From: Microbacterium oryzae
Lineage (GTDB): Bacteria > Actinomycetota > Actinomycetes > Actinomycetales > Microbacteriaceae
NCBI RefSeq assembly: GCF_030406385.1
Contig: NZ_JAUEPM010000003.1
Location: forward strand, 186,001 to 250,000
DNA length: 64,000 nucleotides
Reading direction: 5' to 3'
The notes beneath the pieces are model-generated. The model saw only the letters and a list, made by a program, of their open reading frames with translations, ran no database searches and had not been told where the DNA came from. How positions within the stretch are numbered: the stretch's first letter is position 1; the number at the start of each line of letters is the position of its first letter. The translations under genes were made by a program, and so were the position numbers. This document shows positions 7,197 to 18,626 of this stretch, one piece after another.

Positions 7197-8386
7197 GTGG
7201 GCTCCTTCTCGGGGGTTCGGGGGGATGGCCGGAGCGCGCGTGCGCGCAGCACGCGGTCGGCGAGATTGCGGACGGCCCCGGCGCCGCCCGGACGGTCCAC
7301 CACGACCCGGGCCGCGGCGAGGACGAGGGGGTGCGCGTCGCGGACGGCCACCGGCCATCCGACGATCTCCAGGCAGCCGAGATCGTTGACGTCGTTGCCG
7401 AGGTACGCGACCCGCGAGAGCGGGATGCCGGCGGCTTCGGTCCACTCCCGGAGCGCGGCGGCCTTGCGGCGGCGCCCCTGGATCACATCGACGCGCAGCT
7501 TGCGGGCGCGGGCGGCGACGACGGGGTTCGTCTCGGTCGACAGGATGAGCACCGGGATGCCCGCGTCCCGCAGCAGGGACACGCCCATGCCGTCGGACCG
7601 GCTCACGGTCACGGCCTCCGCGCCGGACTGCGACACGATGACGCTGTCATCGGTGTGCACCCCGTCGAAATCGGTCACCACCGCGTCGACGTCGATCGGC
7701 ACCGCGAGGTCGACGAGCGGCGCGAGGGCGCGCGCGGCTTCCAGCTCGGCCTCGGTGTCGATCTCGATCGCGGTGCGCTCGGGCACGGCGGCCACCTCGG
7801 TGCGGCCGAAGAAGCGGTGCCCGGCCGAGCGGAAGCCCGCGGCGTCGAGCACGTAGAAGGCGCCGGTCTCCCGGTAGTGCGGTGCGCGGTCCTGCCGGCG
7901 GGGACGGTGCGCGGCGTCGTGGGCGACCGCGACGGCCGCACCGCCGCCGTCCGTCGCCCAGAGGAACTCGTACGTCTCGACCGCGGAGAAGACGACGTCG
8001 CTCTCACCCCCGCGCACCCGGTCGATCGCGGCCTCGAGCGGCGCGACGGGGATGAAGGGCGACGTCGCCTGCAGGAACACGACCACGCCGACCTCGACGC
8101 CATCCGCAGCGAGCACGTCGAGAGCGTGCAGGAGGGCGCTCTCCGACGACGCGGTGTCGCCGGCGATCTCGGCGGGGCGGCGGATGGCCTCCGCTCCCCA
8201 CTCGCGCGCCACGCCGGCGATCTCGTCGTCATCTGTGCTCACCACGACGCGATCGATGGACGGGCACCGCCGGGCGGCGTCGATCGCGCGCGCGACGAGG
8301 GGCACCCCGCCCACGCGCCGCAGGTTCTTGCGAAGGACGCCCTTCGACCCTCCCCGCGCCGGAACGATCGCGACGACCTCGCTCAC
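7193..8386 (-). CDS. CMP-nonulosonate cytidylyltransferase fused to KdsC-like HAD phosphatase
   Basis: 397 residues from a GTG overlapping the upstream stop (GTGA). Residues 1 to about 225 form a NeuA-type cytidylyltransferase: VVAIVPARGGSKGVLRKNLR at the N-terminus (CTP loop), FLQATSPF, and YRETGAFYVL. Residues from about 235 to the end form a KdsC-like C0-type HAD phosphatase: DFDGVHTDD (nucleophile Asp and acid Asp), LSTE (motif II), RRRKAAAL (motif III Lys) and GNDVNDLG (motif IV). One polypeptide could thus dephosphorylate a nonulosonate 9-phosphate and activate the free sugar with CMP. The order in the operon (transferase, this, synthase, glycosyltransferase) supports that role. Confidence 0.88.
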   Translation of the reverse strand: MSEVVAIVPARGGSKGVLRKNLRRVGGVPLVARAIDAARRCPSIDRVVVSTDDDEIAGVAREWGAEAIRRPAEIAGDTASSESALLHALDVLAADGVEVGVVVFLQATSPFIPVAPLEAAIDRVRGGESDVVFSAVETYEFLWATDGGGAAVAVAHDAAHRPRRQDRAPHYRETGAFYVLDAAGFRSAGHRFFGRTEVAAVPERTAIEIDTEAELEAARALAPLVDLAVPIDVDAVVTDFDGVHTDDSVIVSQSGAEAVTVSRSDGMGVSLLRDAGIPVLILSTETNPVVAARARKLRVDVIQGRRRKAAALREWTEAAGIPLSRVAYLGNDVNDLGCLEIVGWPVAVRDAHPLVLAAARVVVDRPGGAGAVRNLADRVLRARALRPSPRTPEKEPT

Positions 8387-9294
8387 GTGAGGCTCCCCAC
8401 CGCGCGCTGCCGCGGCGGCGTCGTGCGCAGGCGCGCCCCGGTGCCCGCGAGAACCAGCGGCAGCGTCGTCTGCGTGCTCGACGGCAGCGTGAAGATGTCT
8501 CGCAGGCCCCGCACTCCGGCGAGCACGAGCTCGACGGGGAGGTGCGTCTGCCGGACCTCCACCATGCCGACCTCGGAGACCGCGCGCAGCTGCTCGGGGG
8601 TCTCCCGGCGATGCGGCAGGTACACGACGGGCCCGTCCACCGCGGTCGCCCGCACCCACCGCAGGTAGTCCAGCGTCGACATCCGCCCGTCGACGGGGCG
8701 GGCGCTCCCGAGGACGACGCGCGGCCCGAGGGGCGCACCGGCCCGCGCGGTCGACCGGGTCCATCCGAAGTCGTGACGCCCCACCTCGACGCCCCAGTCG
8801 TCCAGCGTCGCGGTGCGGGCGCCGAGATCAAAGGCCGTGAAGAACGACACCCGCCCCTGAAGAGCGCGTCGCAGCACGATCTCGAGGGCCGCCGGCGCGG
8901 TCGCCCGCGTGAGCCCGCGCTCCTCGACGTGCGGCCGAGCATAGGGGCGGCGGCCGAGCACCGTGTCGGCGAACGGCAGCACGTGGGCCCCGTCGTCGAG
9001 GAAGGTGATGCGAGACGGGCGCAGGACCGCGGCTGCCAGGCGGAACTGGCCGGAGAAGCCGTCGCCCACCAGCCAGTGCCGGTGCTGCGCGAGCAGGCGC
9101 CACGGGATGCCGAGGTACGGCTCCATGGCACCGAGCGGGGCGCCCCGCCGGCGCAGCTCCGTCGCGGTCTCGGGGATCTGATCGGTGAGCCGGCATGCGA
9201 CGGGAACGGTCGTCCGGTGAGCGGCGGCCCATTCCGCCGCGCCCACGAGCTGCAGCGGGGACTCCACCCATGCGAGGACGTCGTCGCGAGCCAT
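8383..9294 (-). CDS. Sialyltransferase/polysialyltransferase-like protein
   Basis: 303 residues from the ATG at 9294 (ribosome site AGGAG 5-6 nt upstream; a longer frame starts 27 bases earlier without a better site). The N-terminus LAWVESPLQLVGAAEWAA carries the SPLQL element seen at the start of bacterial GT52 and polysialyltransferase-like enzymes. Further on are ITFLDDGAHVLPFAD and VVYLPHRRETPEQL, resembling the D-D/E-G and H-x-R/E nucleotide-sugar elements of that group. First gene of the operon that makes a CMP-activated nonulosonic acid, so a role in transferring it to a surface glycan is plausible. The overall match is distant and the acceptor is unknown. Confidence 0.6.
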   Translation of the reverse strand: MARDDVLAWVESPLQLVGAAEWAAAHRTTVPVACRLTDQIPETATELRRRGAPLGAMEPYLGIPWRLLAQHRHWLVGDGFSGQFRLAAAVLRPSRITFLDDGAHVLPFADTVLGRRPYARPHVEERGLTRATAPAALEIVLRRALQGRVSFFTAFDLGARTATLDDWGVEVGRHDFGWTRSTARAGAPLGPRVVLGSARPVDGRMSTLDYLRWVRATAVDGPVVYLPHRRETPEQLRAVSEVGMVEVRQTHLPVELVLAGVRGLRDIFTLPSSTQTTLPLVLAGTGARLRTTPPRQRAVGSLT

Positions 9295-9501
9295 CTCATC
9301 TCCTGTCGCTCGTGTGTCCACGCTCGGCGCGATGGATGAACGCGCGTCGGTCCGCAGGCGGCGGGCGCGCGTCCGGCGGGTGAACGATGCGTGCGGCCGG
9401 ATGCGCTACCCCGAGGACGGCGAATGCGCAATGCCCTGTCTGCTGACGGGATCGGGATGCGTTACTGGGGCCACGTAAGCGAGCTCGAAAGGAACACAGC
9501 A

Positions 9502-10494
9502 ATGAGGACTCCACCGAACTCTCCGGGCGCCGGCCGCGACGGCGGCGACCCGAACGCGAACCAGCCAGACCGCGTCGTCGACGAGCAGGGCCGCACCTGG
9601 GTGCGCGAGGGCGGCACGCCCTCCACCCCCGCGTCCCGCGAGCCAGACGGCACCCACGGCTCCTACATCGGGCACGACGGAGACGCCGGCTATGGCAGCG
9701 ATGAGCCGACGCAGGCCTACGATGTGCGCTCAGCGCACGACGAGGGCAGCCGCGACGATCAGGGCGACCGCTCCGGTCGGCGCGACCGCGACCGCAGCGG
9801 GACCGCCGCGGTCGCCGCGGGCGGCGGGGCCGCCGCGCAGGGGTCGAGCGACTCCGACCGCGACTCGAGCCGAGGCGCTGACGCGGCAGCGGGCGGAGGC
9901 GCCGCGGGGGTCGCGACGACGGGCAAGCCGGCGCGCGAGGAGGTCGTCCGGCGCGAGAAGGAGGAGTTCGGCGGCATGAAGTTCGGCTCCGCCTTCTTCG
10001 GATGGCTGTGCGCGATGGGGATGACCGTCCTCCTCACCGCGCTGGTCGCCGGAGCCGGCGCAGCGCTCGGTCTCGGCGCGGACGTCGACCCGGCGCAGGC
10101 GGCTGACGAGGCGACGCAGAACGCCGACACCATCGGAATCGCCGGCGCGATCGCCGTGGCCGTCATCCTGCTCATCTCGTACTACGCGGGTGGCTACGTC
10201 GCGGGTCGCATGGCTCGGTTCAGCGGCGTGAAGCAGGGCATCGCGGTCTGGCTGTGGGCGATCATCGTGGCGGTCATCATCGCGATCATCACGGCCATCG
10301 CCGGTGCCCAGTGGAACATCCTCGCCAACGTGAACACCTTCCCCCGCCTGCCGTTCAGCGAGGGGGAGCTGACCACCGCCGGGATCATCACCGCGGTGGT
10401 CGCGCTGCTCGTCAGCCTGGTCGGCGCGATCCTCGGCGGCATCGTCGGCATGCGCTATCACCGCAAGGTCGACCGCGTCGGCTTCGGCGCCTGA
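9502..10494 (+). CDS. Membrane protein with long acidic/basic disordered N-terminus
   Basis: 330 residues from the ATG at 9502 (AAAGGAA site 6-7 nt upstream). Residues 1 to about 165 are low complexity, rich in Asp, Arg, Gly and Ser (SGRRDRDRSG), and likely disordered in the cytoplasm. After KEEFGGMKFGSAFFGW follow four hydrophobic helices (about 175-205, 220-245, 255-280, 300-325) with a GGYVAGRMARF loop. I do not recognise a named domain; proteins of this layout are annotated only as hypothetical. Monocistronic, followed by a strong hairpin terminator. Function unknown. Confidence 0.75.
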   Translation: MRTPPNSPGAGRDGGDPNANQPDRVVDEQGRTWVREGGTPSTPASREPDGTHGSYIGHDGDAGYGSDEPTQAYDVRSAHDEGSRDDQGDRSGRRDRDRSGTAAVAAGGGAAAQGSSDSDRDSSRGADAAAGGGAAGVATTGKPAREEVVRREKEEFGGMKFGSAFFGWLCAMGMTVLLTALVAGAGAALGLGADVDPAQAADEATQNADTIGIAGAIAVAVILLISYYAGGYVAGRMARFSGVKQGIAVWLWAIIVAVIIAIITAIAGAQWNILANVNTFPRLPFSEGELTTAGIITAVVALLVSLVGAILGGIVGMRYHRKVDRVGFGA

Positions 10495-10504
10495 CGCCAT
10501 CACG

Positions 10505-10547
10505 ACGGAATCGGGCCCCTCGCTTCGCGCGAGGGGCCCGATTCCGT
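10505..10547. terminator. Bidirectional intrinsic terminator
   Basis: Perfect 19-bp inverted repeat (arms 10505-10523 and 10529-10547, 5-nt loop TTCGC) between the convergent membrane-protein gene and the catalase gene. It can serve both strands; there is no T-run, as is common in GC-rich actinobacteria. Confidence 0.85.
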
Positions 10548-10557
10548 GCGCGGCAGG

Positions 10558-12222
10558 TCAGCGCTCGACGACCACGTGCTCGTTCGGCACGACGTGGGTC
10601 ATCGTGAGCCCCGTGACATCGCGCGGGCCGTTGGCGCCGAGGTTCGCCAGGCGCTGCAGCTCCTCCTCCGCGAGCGTCTGGCTCTGCAGCGGCTCGAGGT
10701 GCTTGACGTCCTCGACCGAGATGCCGAGGCCCTCGCCCACGCGGAGGCCGAGCTCGTCGTCGACCATGAGGAAGTGCCACACCATGCGCTCCTGCACGGC
10801 GCGCGCGGCCTGCCCGATGAGCGTGACGAAGTTGAGGACGAGGTCGTCCTTCTCCCACTGCTCGAGCAGCTGGTAGCGCTGCCCCGCCTGCGTGTAGTCG
10901 TTCGTGCGCGGGATGCGCTTGCGCGTCACACGACCCCTGATCTCCGGCCCCTGCTCGTCGTGCGTCGGGTACTGCGCTTCGCGGAGCCCGCCGGTGATCG
11001 AGGGCTCGTAGTTCACGTGCGGGTTCTGACCCTCTCCGAGATCCACCCCGTACGACATCTGACCGCCGCGCTGATTGGTCGCCACGCGGGCGTTGCGGGG
11101 CGCGTTCACCGGCAGCTGCAGATAGTTCGGACCCACGCGGTAGCGCTGGGTGTCGGAGTACGAGAACGTCCGCCCGACGAGCATCTTGTCGTCGGAGAAG
11201 TCCAGGCCGTCCACGAGCACGCCGGTGCCGAACGAGATCTGCTCGTTCTCGTCGTGGTGGTCGGAGACGTTGCTCGTGAGCGTCATCGTGCCGACGAGCT
11301 TCGGCTCGAACTCGTTCTCCGGCCACACCTTCGTGTCGTCGAGCGGGTCGAAGTCCAGCTCGGGGTGCTCGTCGTCGCTCATGAGCTGCACGTACAGGTC
11401 CCACTGCGGGTGGTCGCCGCGCTCGATCGCCTCGTAGAGGTCCTTCGAGGCGTGCCCGAGGTCATCCGCCTGGATGTTGGCGGCATCGGCGGCGGTGAGG
11501 CTCGCGACTCCCGCCCGCGGGATCCAGTGGTACTTCACGAGCTGGGTCTCGCCGTCGGCGTTCACCCACTTGTAGGTGTTGACGCCGAACCCCTGCATCG
11601 TCCGGTAGTTCGCGGGGATGCCGCGCGGGCTGAACAGGTTGACCAGCATGTGCATGGCCTCGGGCGTCTGCGACATGAAGTCGAAGATGCGCGCAGGCTC
11701 CTGCCGGAACGTCACGGGATCGGGCTTCAGCGAGTGGATGACGTCGGGGAACTTGATCGCGTCGCGGATGAAGAACACCGCGAGGTTGTTGCCCACGAGG
11801 TCCCAGTTGCCGTCCTCGGTGTAGAACTTCACCGCGAAGCCGCGGGGATCGCGCGCCGCCTCCGACGAGTCGCGCCCGCCGATGACGGTCGAGAAGCGGA
11901 TGGCCACATCGGTCTTCTTGCCGGCCTCGGAGAAGAGCTTCGCGCGGGTGTACTTCTCGATGGGCTCGTCGCCCCAGCGGCCGGTCGCCTCGAAGTGGCC
12001 GAAGGCGACGGCGCCGCGCGCGTGCACGACCCGCTCGGGGATGCGCTCCCGGTCGAAGTGGCTGATCTTCTCGAGGAACTGGTAGTTCTCGAGGGTGGCG
12101 GGGCCCCGGGCTCCGACGGTGCGCTGGTTCTGGTTGTCGTAGACGGGATGGCCCTGGCGATTGGTGAGGACCGGACGGTTCTCTTCGCTCGGCTCCGGGC
12201 CCTGGGATGCGACATCGGTCAT
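10558..12222 (-). CDS. katA: Monofunctional heme catalase
   Basis: 554 residues; converts hydrogen peroxide to water and oxygen. Distal heme residues are present: His67 in ERVVHARG, Asn145 in DLVGNN, and Ser in RFSTV; the proximal heme ligand Tyr lies in [12 protein letters not shown]. Length and the lack of a large C-terminal flavodoxin-like domain place it with small-subunit catalases (clade 1 or 3). The start at ATG 12222 matches the family N-terminus ([18 protein letters not shown] near residue 24). A long open frame further upstream is not supported. It is divergent from a PPOX-fold gene and shares a 153-base gap with it. No signal peptide, so cytoplasmic. Confidence 0.95.
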   Translation of the reverse strand: MTDVASQGPEPSEENRPVLTNRQGHPVYDNQNQRTVGARGPATLENYQFLEKISHFDRERIPERVVHARGAVAFGHFEATGRWGDEPIEKYTRAKLFSEAGKKTDVAIRFSTVIGGRDSSEAARDPRGFAVKFYTEDGNWDLVGNNLAVFFIRDAIKFPDVIHSLKPDPVTFRQEPARIFDFMSQTPEAMHMLVNLFSPRGIPANYRTMQGFGVNTYKWVNADGETQLVKYHWIPRAGVASLTAADAANIQADDLGHASKDLYEAIERGDHPQWDLYVQLMSDDEHPELDFDPLDDTKVWPENEFEPKLVGTMTLTSNVSDHHDENEQISFGTGVLVDGLDFSDDKMLVGRTFSYSDTQRYRVGPNYLQLPVNAPRNARVATNQRGGQMSYGVDLGEGQNPHVNYEPSITGGLREAQYPTHDEQGPEIRGRVTRKRIPRTNDYTQAGQRYQLLEQWEKDDLVLNFVTLIGQAARAVQERMVWHFLMVDDELGLRVGEGLGISVEDVKHLEPLQSQTLAEEELQRLANLGANGPRDVTGLTMTHVVPNEHVVVER

Positions 12223-12375
12223 GGAAAACCCTCTCGTGGCGTGGTCGGGGTACGCCCACACGCTAGGGGTCACGCGGGGCCCCGTCGAGGGTCTCGGGGA
12301 AACTGGCCACGAGGTCGACTCCCGGCTATCCTCCTCATCTGCCGCTTCCTCAGCCGGCTCTGCCACGCTGGGCGG

Positions 12376-12753
12376 GTGATCAACGACGCCGGTCTCGCGT
12401 TCCTCTCCGAGCGCCACCTCGCGACCCTCTCCACCCTCGGCCGCGACGGCCGCGTCCACGCCGTGCCGGTGGGCATGACCTACCGCGACGGCGTCGTGCG
12501 CGTCATCGGCTCCGGCGGCACGCAGAAGTTCGTCAATGCCGCGCGTGCGGGGCGGGCGACGGTGAGCACGGTCGACGGCGCGCGGTGGCTGAGCTTCGAG
12601 GGAGCTGCCCGGGTGCGCGACGACCCCGACGCCGTCGCCCTCGCCGTGGCGATGTACGCCGAGCGATACCGGCAGCCGCGCGAGAACCCGCGCCGCGTGG
12701 TGCTCGAGATCGCCGTGGACCGGGTGCTGGGCTCCCCCGCTCTCCGAAGCTGA
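12376..12753 (+). CDS. PPOX-class (F420/FMN-dependent) oxidoreductase family protein
   Basis: 125 residues from GTG 12376. The sequence shows a split beta-barrel of the pyridoxamine-5'-phosphate oxidase fold: [57 protein letters not shown]. This is the typical layout of small actinobacterial F420- or FMN-dependent enzymes of the TIGR03618 type. Cofactor and substrate are not certain. It lies just upstream of tRNA-Leu and divergent from catalase; no operon partner. Confidence 0.8.
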   Translation: MINDAGLAFLSERHLATLSTLGRDGRVHAVPVGMTYRDGVVRVIGSGGTQKFVNAARAGRATVSTVDGARWLSFEGAARVRDDPDAVALAVAMYAERYRQPRENPRRVVLEIAVDRVLGSPALRS

Positions 12754-12781
12754 CCCCGCTTTCGACCGGGATCCCGGGCCG

Positions 12782-12787
12782 TAGACT
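12782..12787 (+). promoter_or_regulatory. -10 element of tRNA-Leu
   Basis: TAGACT, 10 nt before the first base of the mature tRNA; fits the TANNNT -10 form seen across this window. Confidence 0.55.
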
Positions 12788-12797
12788 GAGACGACCC

Positions 12798-12879
12798 GCG
12801 GGAGTGGTGAAACTGGCAGACACGCAGGATTTAGGTTCCTGTGCCTCCGGGCGTGGGGGTTCGATTCCCCCCTTCCGCA
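12798..12879 (+). tRNA. tRNA-Leu (anticodon TAG)
   Basis: 82-nt cloverleaf with the long variable arm of a class II tRNA. The acceptor stem pairs GCGGGAG (12798-12804) with CTTCCGC (12872-12878), discriminator A at 12879. Anticodon stem CAGGA/TCCTG around loop TTTAGGT gives anticodon TAG at 12832-12834, reading CUA (and other CUN by wobble). T-arm GGGGGTTCGATTCCCCC. CCA is not encoded. Confidence 0.95.
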
Positions 12880-12925
12880 CAGGACGCGATCCCCGTCGCG
12901 ACCGTTTCCTGACTACCGGAGCATC

Positions 12926-13684
12926 GTGCACCACATCGCTCTCATCCCCTGGCTCGATCCGCAGGCGGTCATCGAGGCCGCCGGCCCCTGGGCGCTGCTC
13001 GTCGTGTGCTTCATCGTCTTCGCGGAGACCGGCCTGCTCGTCGGGTTCCTCCTTCCCGGCGATACGCTGCTGCTGATCGCCGGCCTGCTCACGCACACCG
13101 TGAACGTGTTCGGGCTGAACATCTGGGCCGTCAGCGGCCTCATCGCCCTGGCCGCCTTCCTCGGCGGCGAGGTCGGATACCTCATCGGGCACAAGGGCGG
13201 CCCCGCCGTGTTCGAACGGCGCGAGTCCGGGCTGTTCAGCCGACGCAACGTGGAGCGCACGAACGCCTTCTTCGAGCGGTTCGGCGGTCTCACCGTGGTG
13301 CTCGCGCGCTTCGTGCCGATCGTGCGCACCTTCGCGCCCATCGCCGCCGGCGTCGGTCATATGCCCTGGAAGCGATACTCGCTTTACAACCTCATCGGCG
13401 CCGTGCTGTGGGGCTTCGGTCTGACGATGTTCGGATACCTCATCGCGTACATCCCGGGCGTCCGCGACATCGTGACGGAATACATCGACTACATCCTGCT
13501 CGCCGCGGTCGCGGGCACCGCGCTCATCGTGCTCTGGCACTACCTGCAGGAGCGCCGCCACGCGCACGACGACCACCAGGCCGGCGAAGACCGCGGCGAG
13601 CGCGAGCAGACGAACCTCGTGCTCGATCGCGACGTGTTCGACCGCGCGCCCGACTTCGACGGAGATGGCAAGCCCGGCTTCTGA
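12926..13684 (+). CDS. DedA family membrane protein
   Basis: 252 residues from GTG 12926 (CGGAG 4 nt upstream). DedA/SNARE-associated domain (about 20-190): ETGLLVGFLLPGDTLLL, FLGGEVGYLIGHKGG and the signature FxRFVPIVRTFAPIAAG with a G-x-x-MPWKRYSLYN loop. About five to six membrane segments; a charged C-terminal tail from residue 210. DedA proteins are linked to undecaprenyl-phosphate or phospholipid flipping and proton-motive-force upkeep; the exact substrate here is unknown. Follows the tRNA by 46 bases. Confidence 0.88.
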   Translation: MHHIALIPWLDPQAVIEAAGPWALLVVCFIVFAETGLLVGFLLPGDTLLLIAGLLTHTVNVFGLNIWAVSGLIALAAFLGGEVGYLIGHKGGPAVFERRESGLFSRRNVERTNAFFERFGGLTVVLARFVPIVRTFAPIAAGVGHMPWKRYSLYNLIGAVLWGFGLTMFGYLIAYIPGVRDIVTEYIDYILLAAVAGTALIVLWHYLQERRHAHDDHQAGEDRGEREQTNLVLDRDVFDRAPDFDGDGKPGF

Positions 13685-13706
13685 CTGCCGGATGGCCGGG
13701 CGCGCG

Positions 13707-13783
13707 CGTTCGGGAGGAGAAGTGCGGCGGGGAGGAGCGATCTAGGTTCGCCACCCTCCCCGATGTGCGTCTCCTCCCGAACG
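13707..13783. repeat. Long nested hairpin between convergent dedA and ku
   Basis: Outer perfect 14-bp inverted repeat (13707-13720 with 13770-13783), a symmetric 7x7 interior loop, an inner 8-bp stem (13728-13735 with 13755-13762), and a 4-bp stem GCGA/TCGC around a 7-nt loop. Partly complementary GC tracts extend it outward on both sides. It fills most of the 118-base gap. It can act as a bidirectional terminator but is far longer than the other terminators of this window, so a REP-like dispersed element is an alternative. Confidence 0.7.
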
Positions 13784-13802
13784 GCGCGCACGGGCCCGCC
13801 GC

Positions 13803-14678
13803 TCAGGACGCCTTCTTCGAGCGCTTCTTCGGCTTCGTCTCCTTCTCCTCCGCGTCCGCGTCATCCGCGGCGTCATCGGACTTCTTCCCGCTGCGGGCCG
13901 CCCGCGAGCGCTCCACGCTCGCACGCAGGGCCTCCATGAGGTCGATGACCTCGCCGCCCTTCTCCTCGTCGGCGCCGAAGGTGACCTCGGTGTCGACCGC
14001 GTCGCCCTTCTCGAGCTTCGCCTGGATGAGCGTGCGCAGCTCCTGCTGGTACTCGTCGACGAACGCCTCGGGATCGAAGTCCGACGAGTAGCTCTCCACG
14101 AGGCTCGCCGAGAGCTCGAGCTCCTTGTCGCTGATCTTCACCGGGTCTTCGAGCGACGGGAAGTCCGCTGCCCGCACCTCGTCGGCCCACAGCAGCGTCT
14201 GCAGCATGAGGACGCCCTTCCGCACCCGCAGCGCCGCCAGCCGGGTCTTCTGCCGCAGCGAGAACCGCACGATGGCGGTGCGGTCCGAACGCTCGAGCGT
14301 CTCGCGCAGCAGCGCGTACGACTTCGGCGAGGCGGAGTCGGGCTCGAGGAAGTACGCGCGGTCGAACGTGATCGGGTCGACCTGATCGGTCGGCACGAAC
14401 TCCACGACCTCGATCTCTCGGCTGCGCTCCGATGGCAGGGACTTCAGGTCGTCGTCGGTGAGGACGACCGTCCGGTCGCCGTCGTCGTACGCCCGGTCGA
14501 TGTCGCGGTAGGCGACGACCTCGCCGCACACCTCGCAGCGGCGCTGGTAGCGGATGCGCCCGCCGTCGGCGGCATGCACCTGGTGCAGCGAGACGTCGTG
14601 GTCCTCCGTCGCGGCGTACACCTTCACCGGCACGTTGACGAGGCCGAAGGTGAGCGCGCCCTTCCAGATCGATCTCAT
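13803..14678 (-). CDS. ku: Ku protein (non-homologous end joining)
   Basis: 291 residues. Starts MRSIWKGALTFGLVNVPVKVY, the standard N-terminus of bacterial Ku, followed by CEVCGEVVAYRDIDRAYD and the beta-barrel/DNA-ring core with ELSASLVESYSSDFDPEAFVDEYQ near residue 190. The C-terminal tail from about 255 is rich in Lys, Asp and Glu (KPKKRSKKAS), as in Ku proteins that recruit LigD and bind DNA. A homodimeric ring loads on double-strand ends. Divergent from ligD with 75 bases between starts, so both can be controlled from one region. Confidence 0.96.
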   Translation of the reverse strand: MRSIWKGALTFGLVNVPVKVYAATEDHDVSLHQVHAADGGRIRYQRRCEVCGEVVAYRDIDRAYDDGDRTVVLTDDDLKSLPSERSREIEVVEFVPTDQVDPITFDRAYFLEPDSASPKSYALLRETLERSDRTAIVRFSLRQKTRLAALRVRKGVLMLQTLLWADEVRAADFPSLEDPVKISDKELELSASLVESYSSDFDPEAFVDEYQQELRTLIQAKLEKGDAVDTEVTFGADEEKGGEVIDLMEALRASVERSRAARSGKKSDDAADDADAEEKETKPKKRSKKAS

Positions 14679-14742
14679 GCGCCCAGTGAACCGCTCCCGG
14701 ACCCGGTCGGCCAGGGCTTGACGCGCGCGCCCGCGTCGCGCT

Positions 14743-14748
14743 TAGCCT
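14743..14748 (+). promoter_or_regulatory. -10 element of ligD (leaderless-type)
   Basis: TAGCCT, ending 5 nt before the ligD ATG, with no ribosome site between; fits leaderless transcription. Confidence 0.5.
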
Positions 14749-14753
14749 GGGGC

Positions 14754-18553
<3,800 letters not shown>

Positions 18554-18559
18554 GCGATC

Positions 18560-18603
18560 CGGGCACCGGACGGGCAGCGGTAGCGCTGGCCGACCGGTGC
18601 CCG
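18560..18603 (+). terminator. Branched hairpin after gdhA
   Basis: Outer 10-bp stem CGGGCACCGG / CCGGTGCCCG (18560-18569 with 18594-18603) enclosing a second small stem CAGCG/CGCTG. It begins 7 bases after the gdhA stop and ends 23 bases before the next gene. Probably a terminator or attenuator; no T-run follows. Confidence 0.5.
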
Positions 18604-18626
18604 TGGTCGGCACCGAAGGAGCACGC

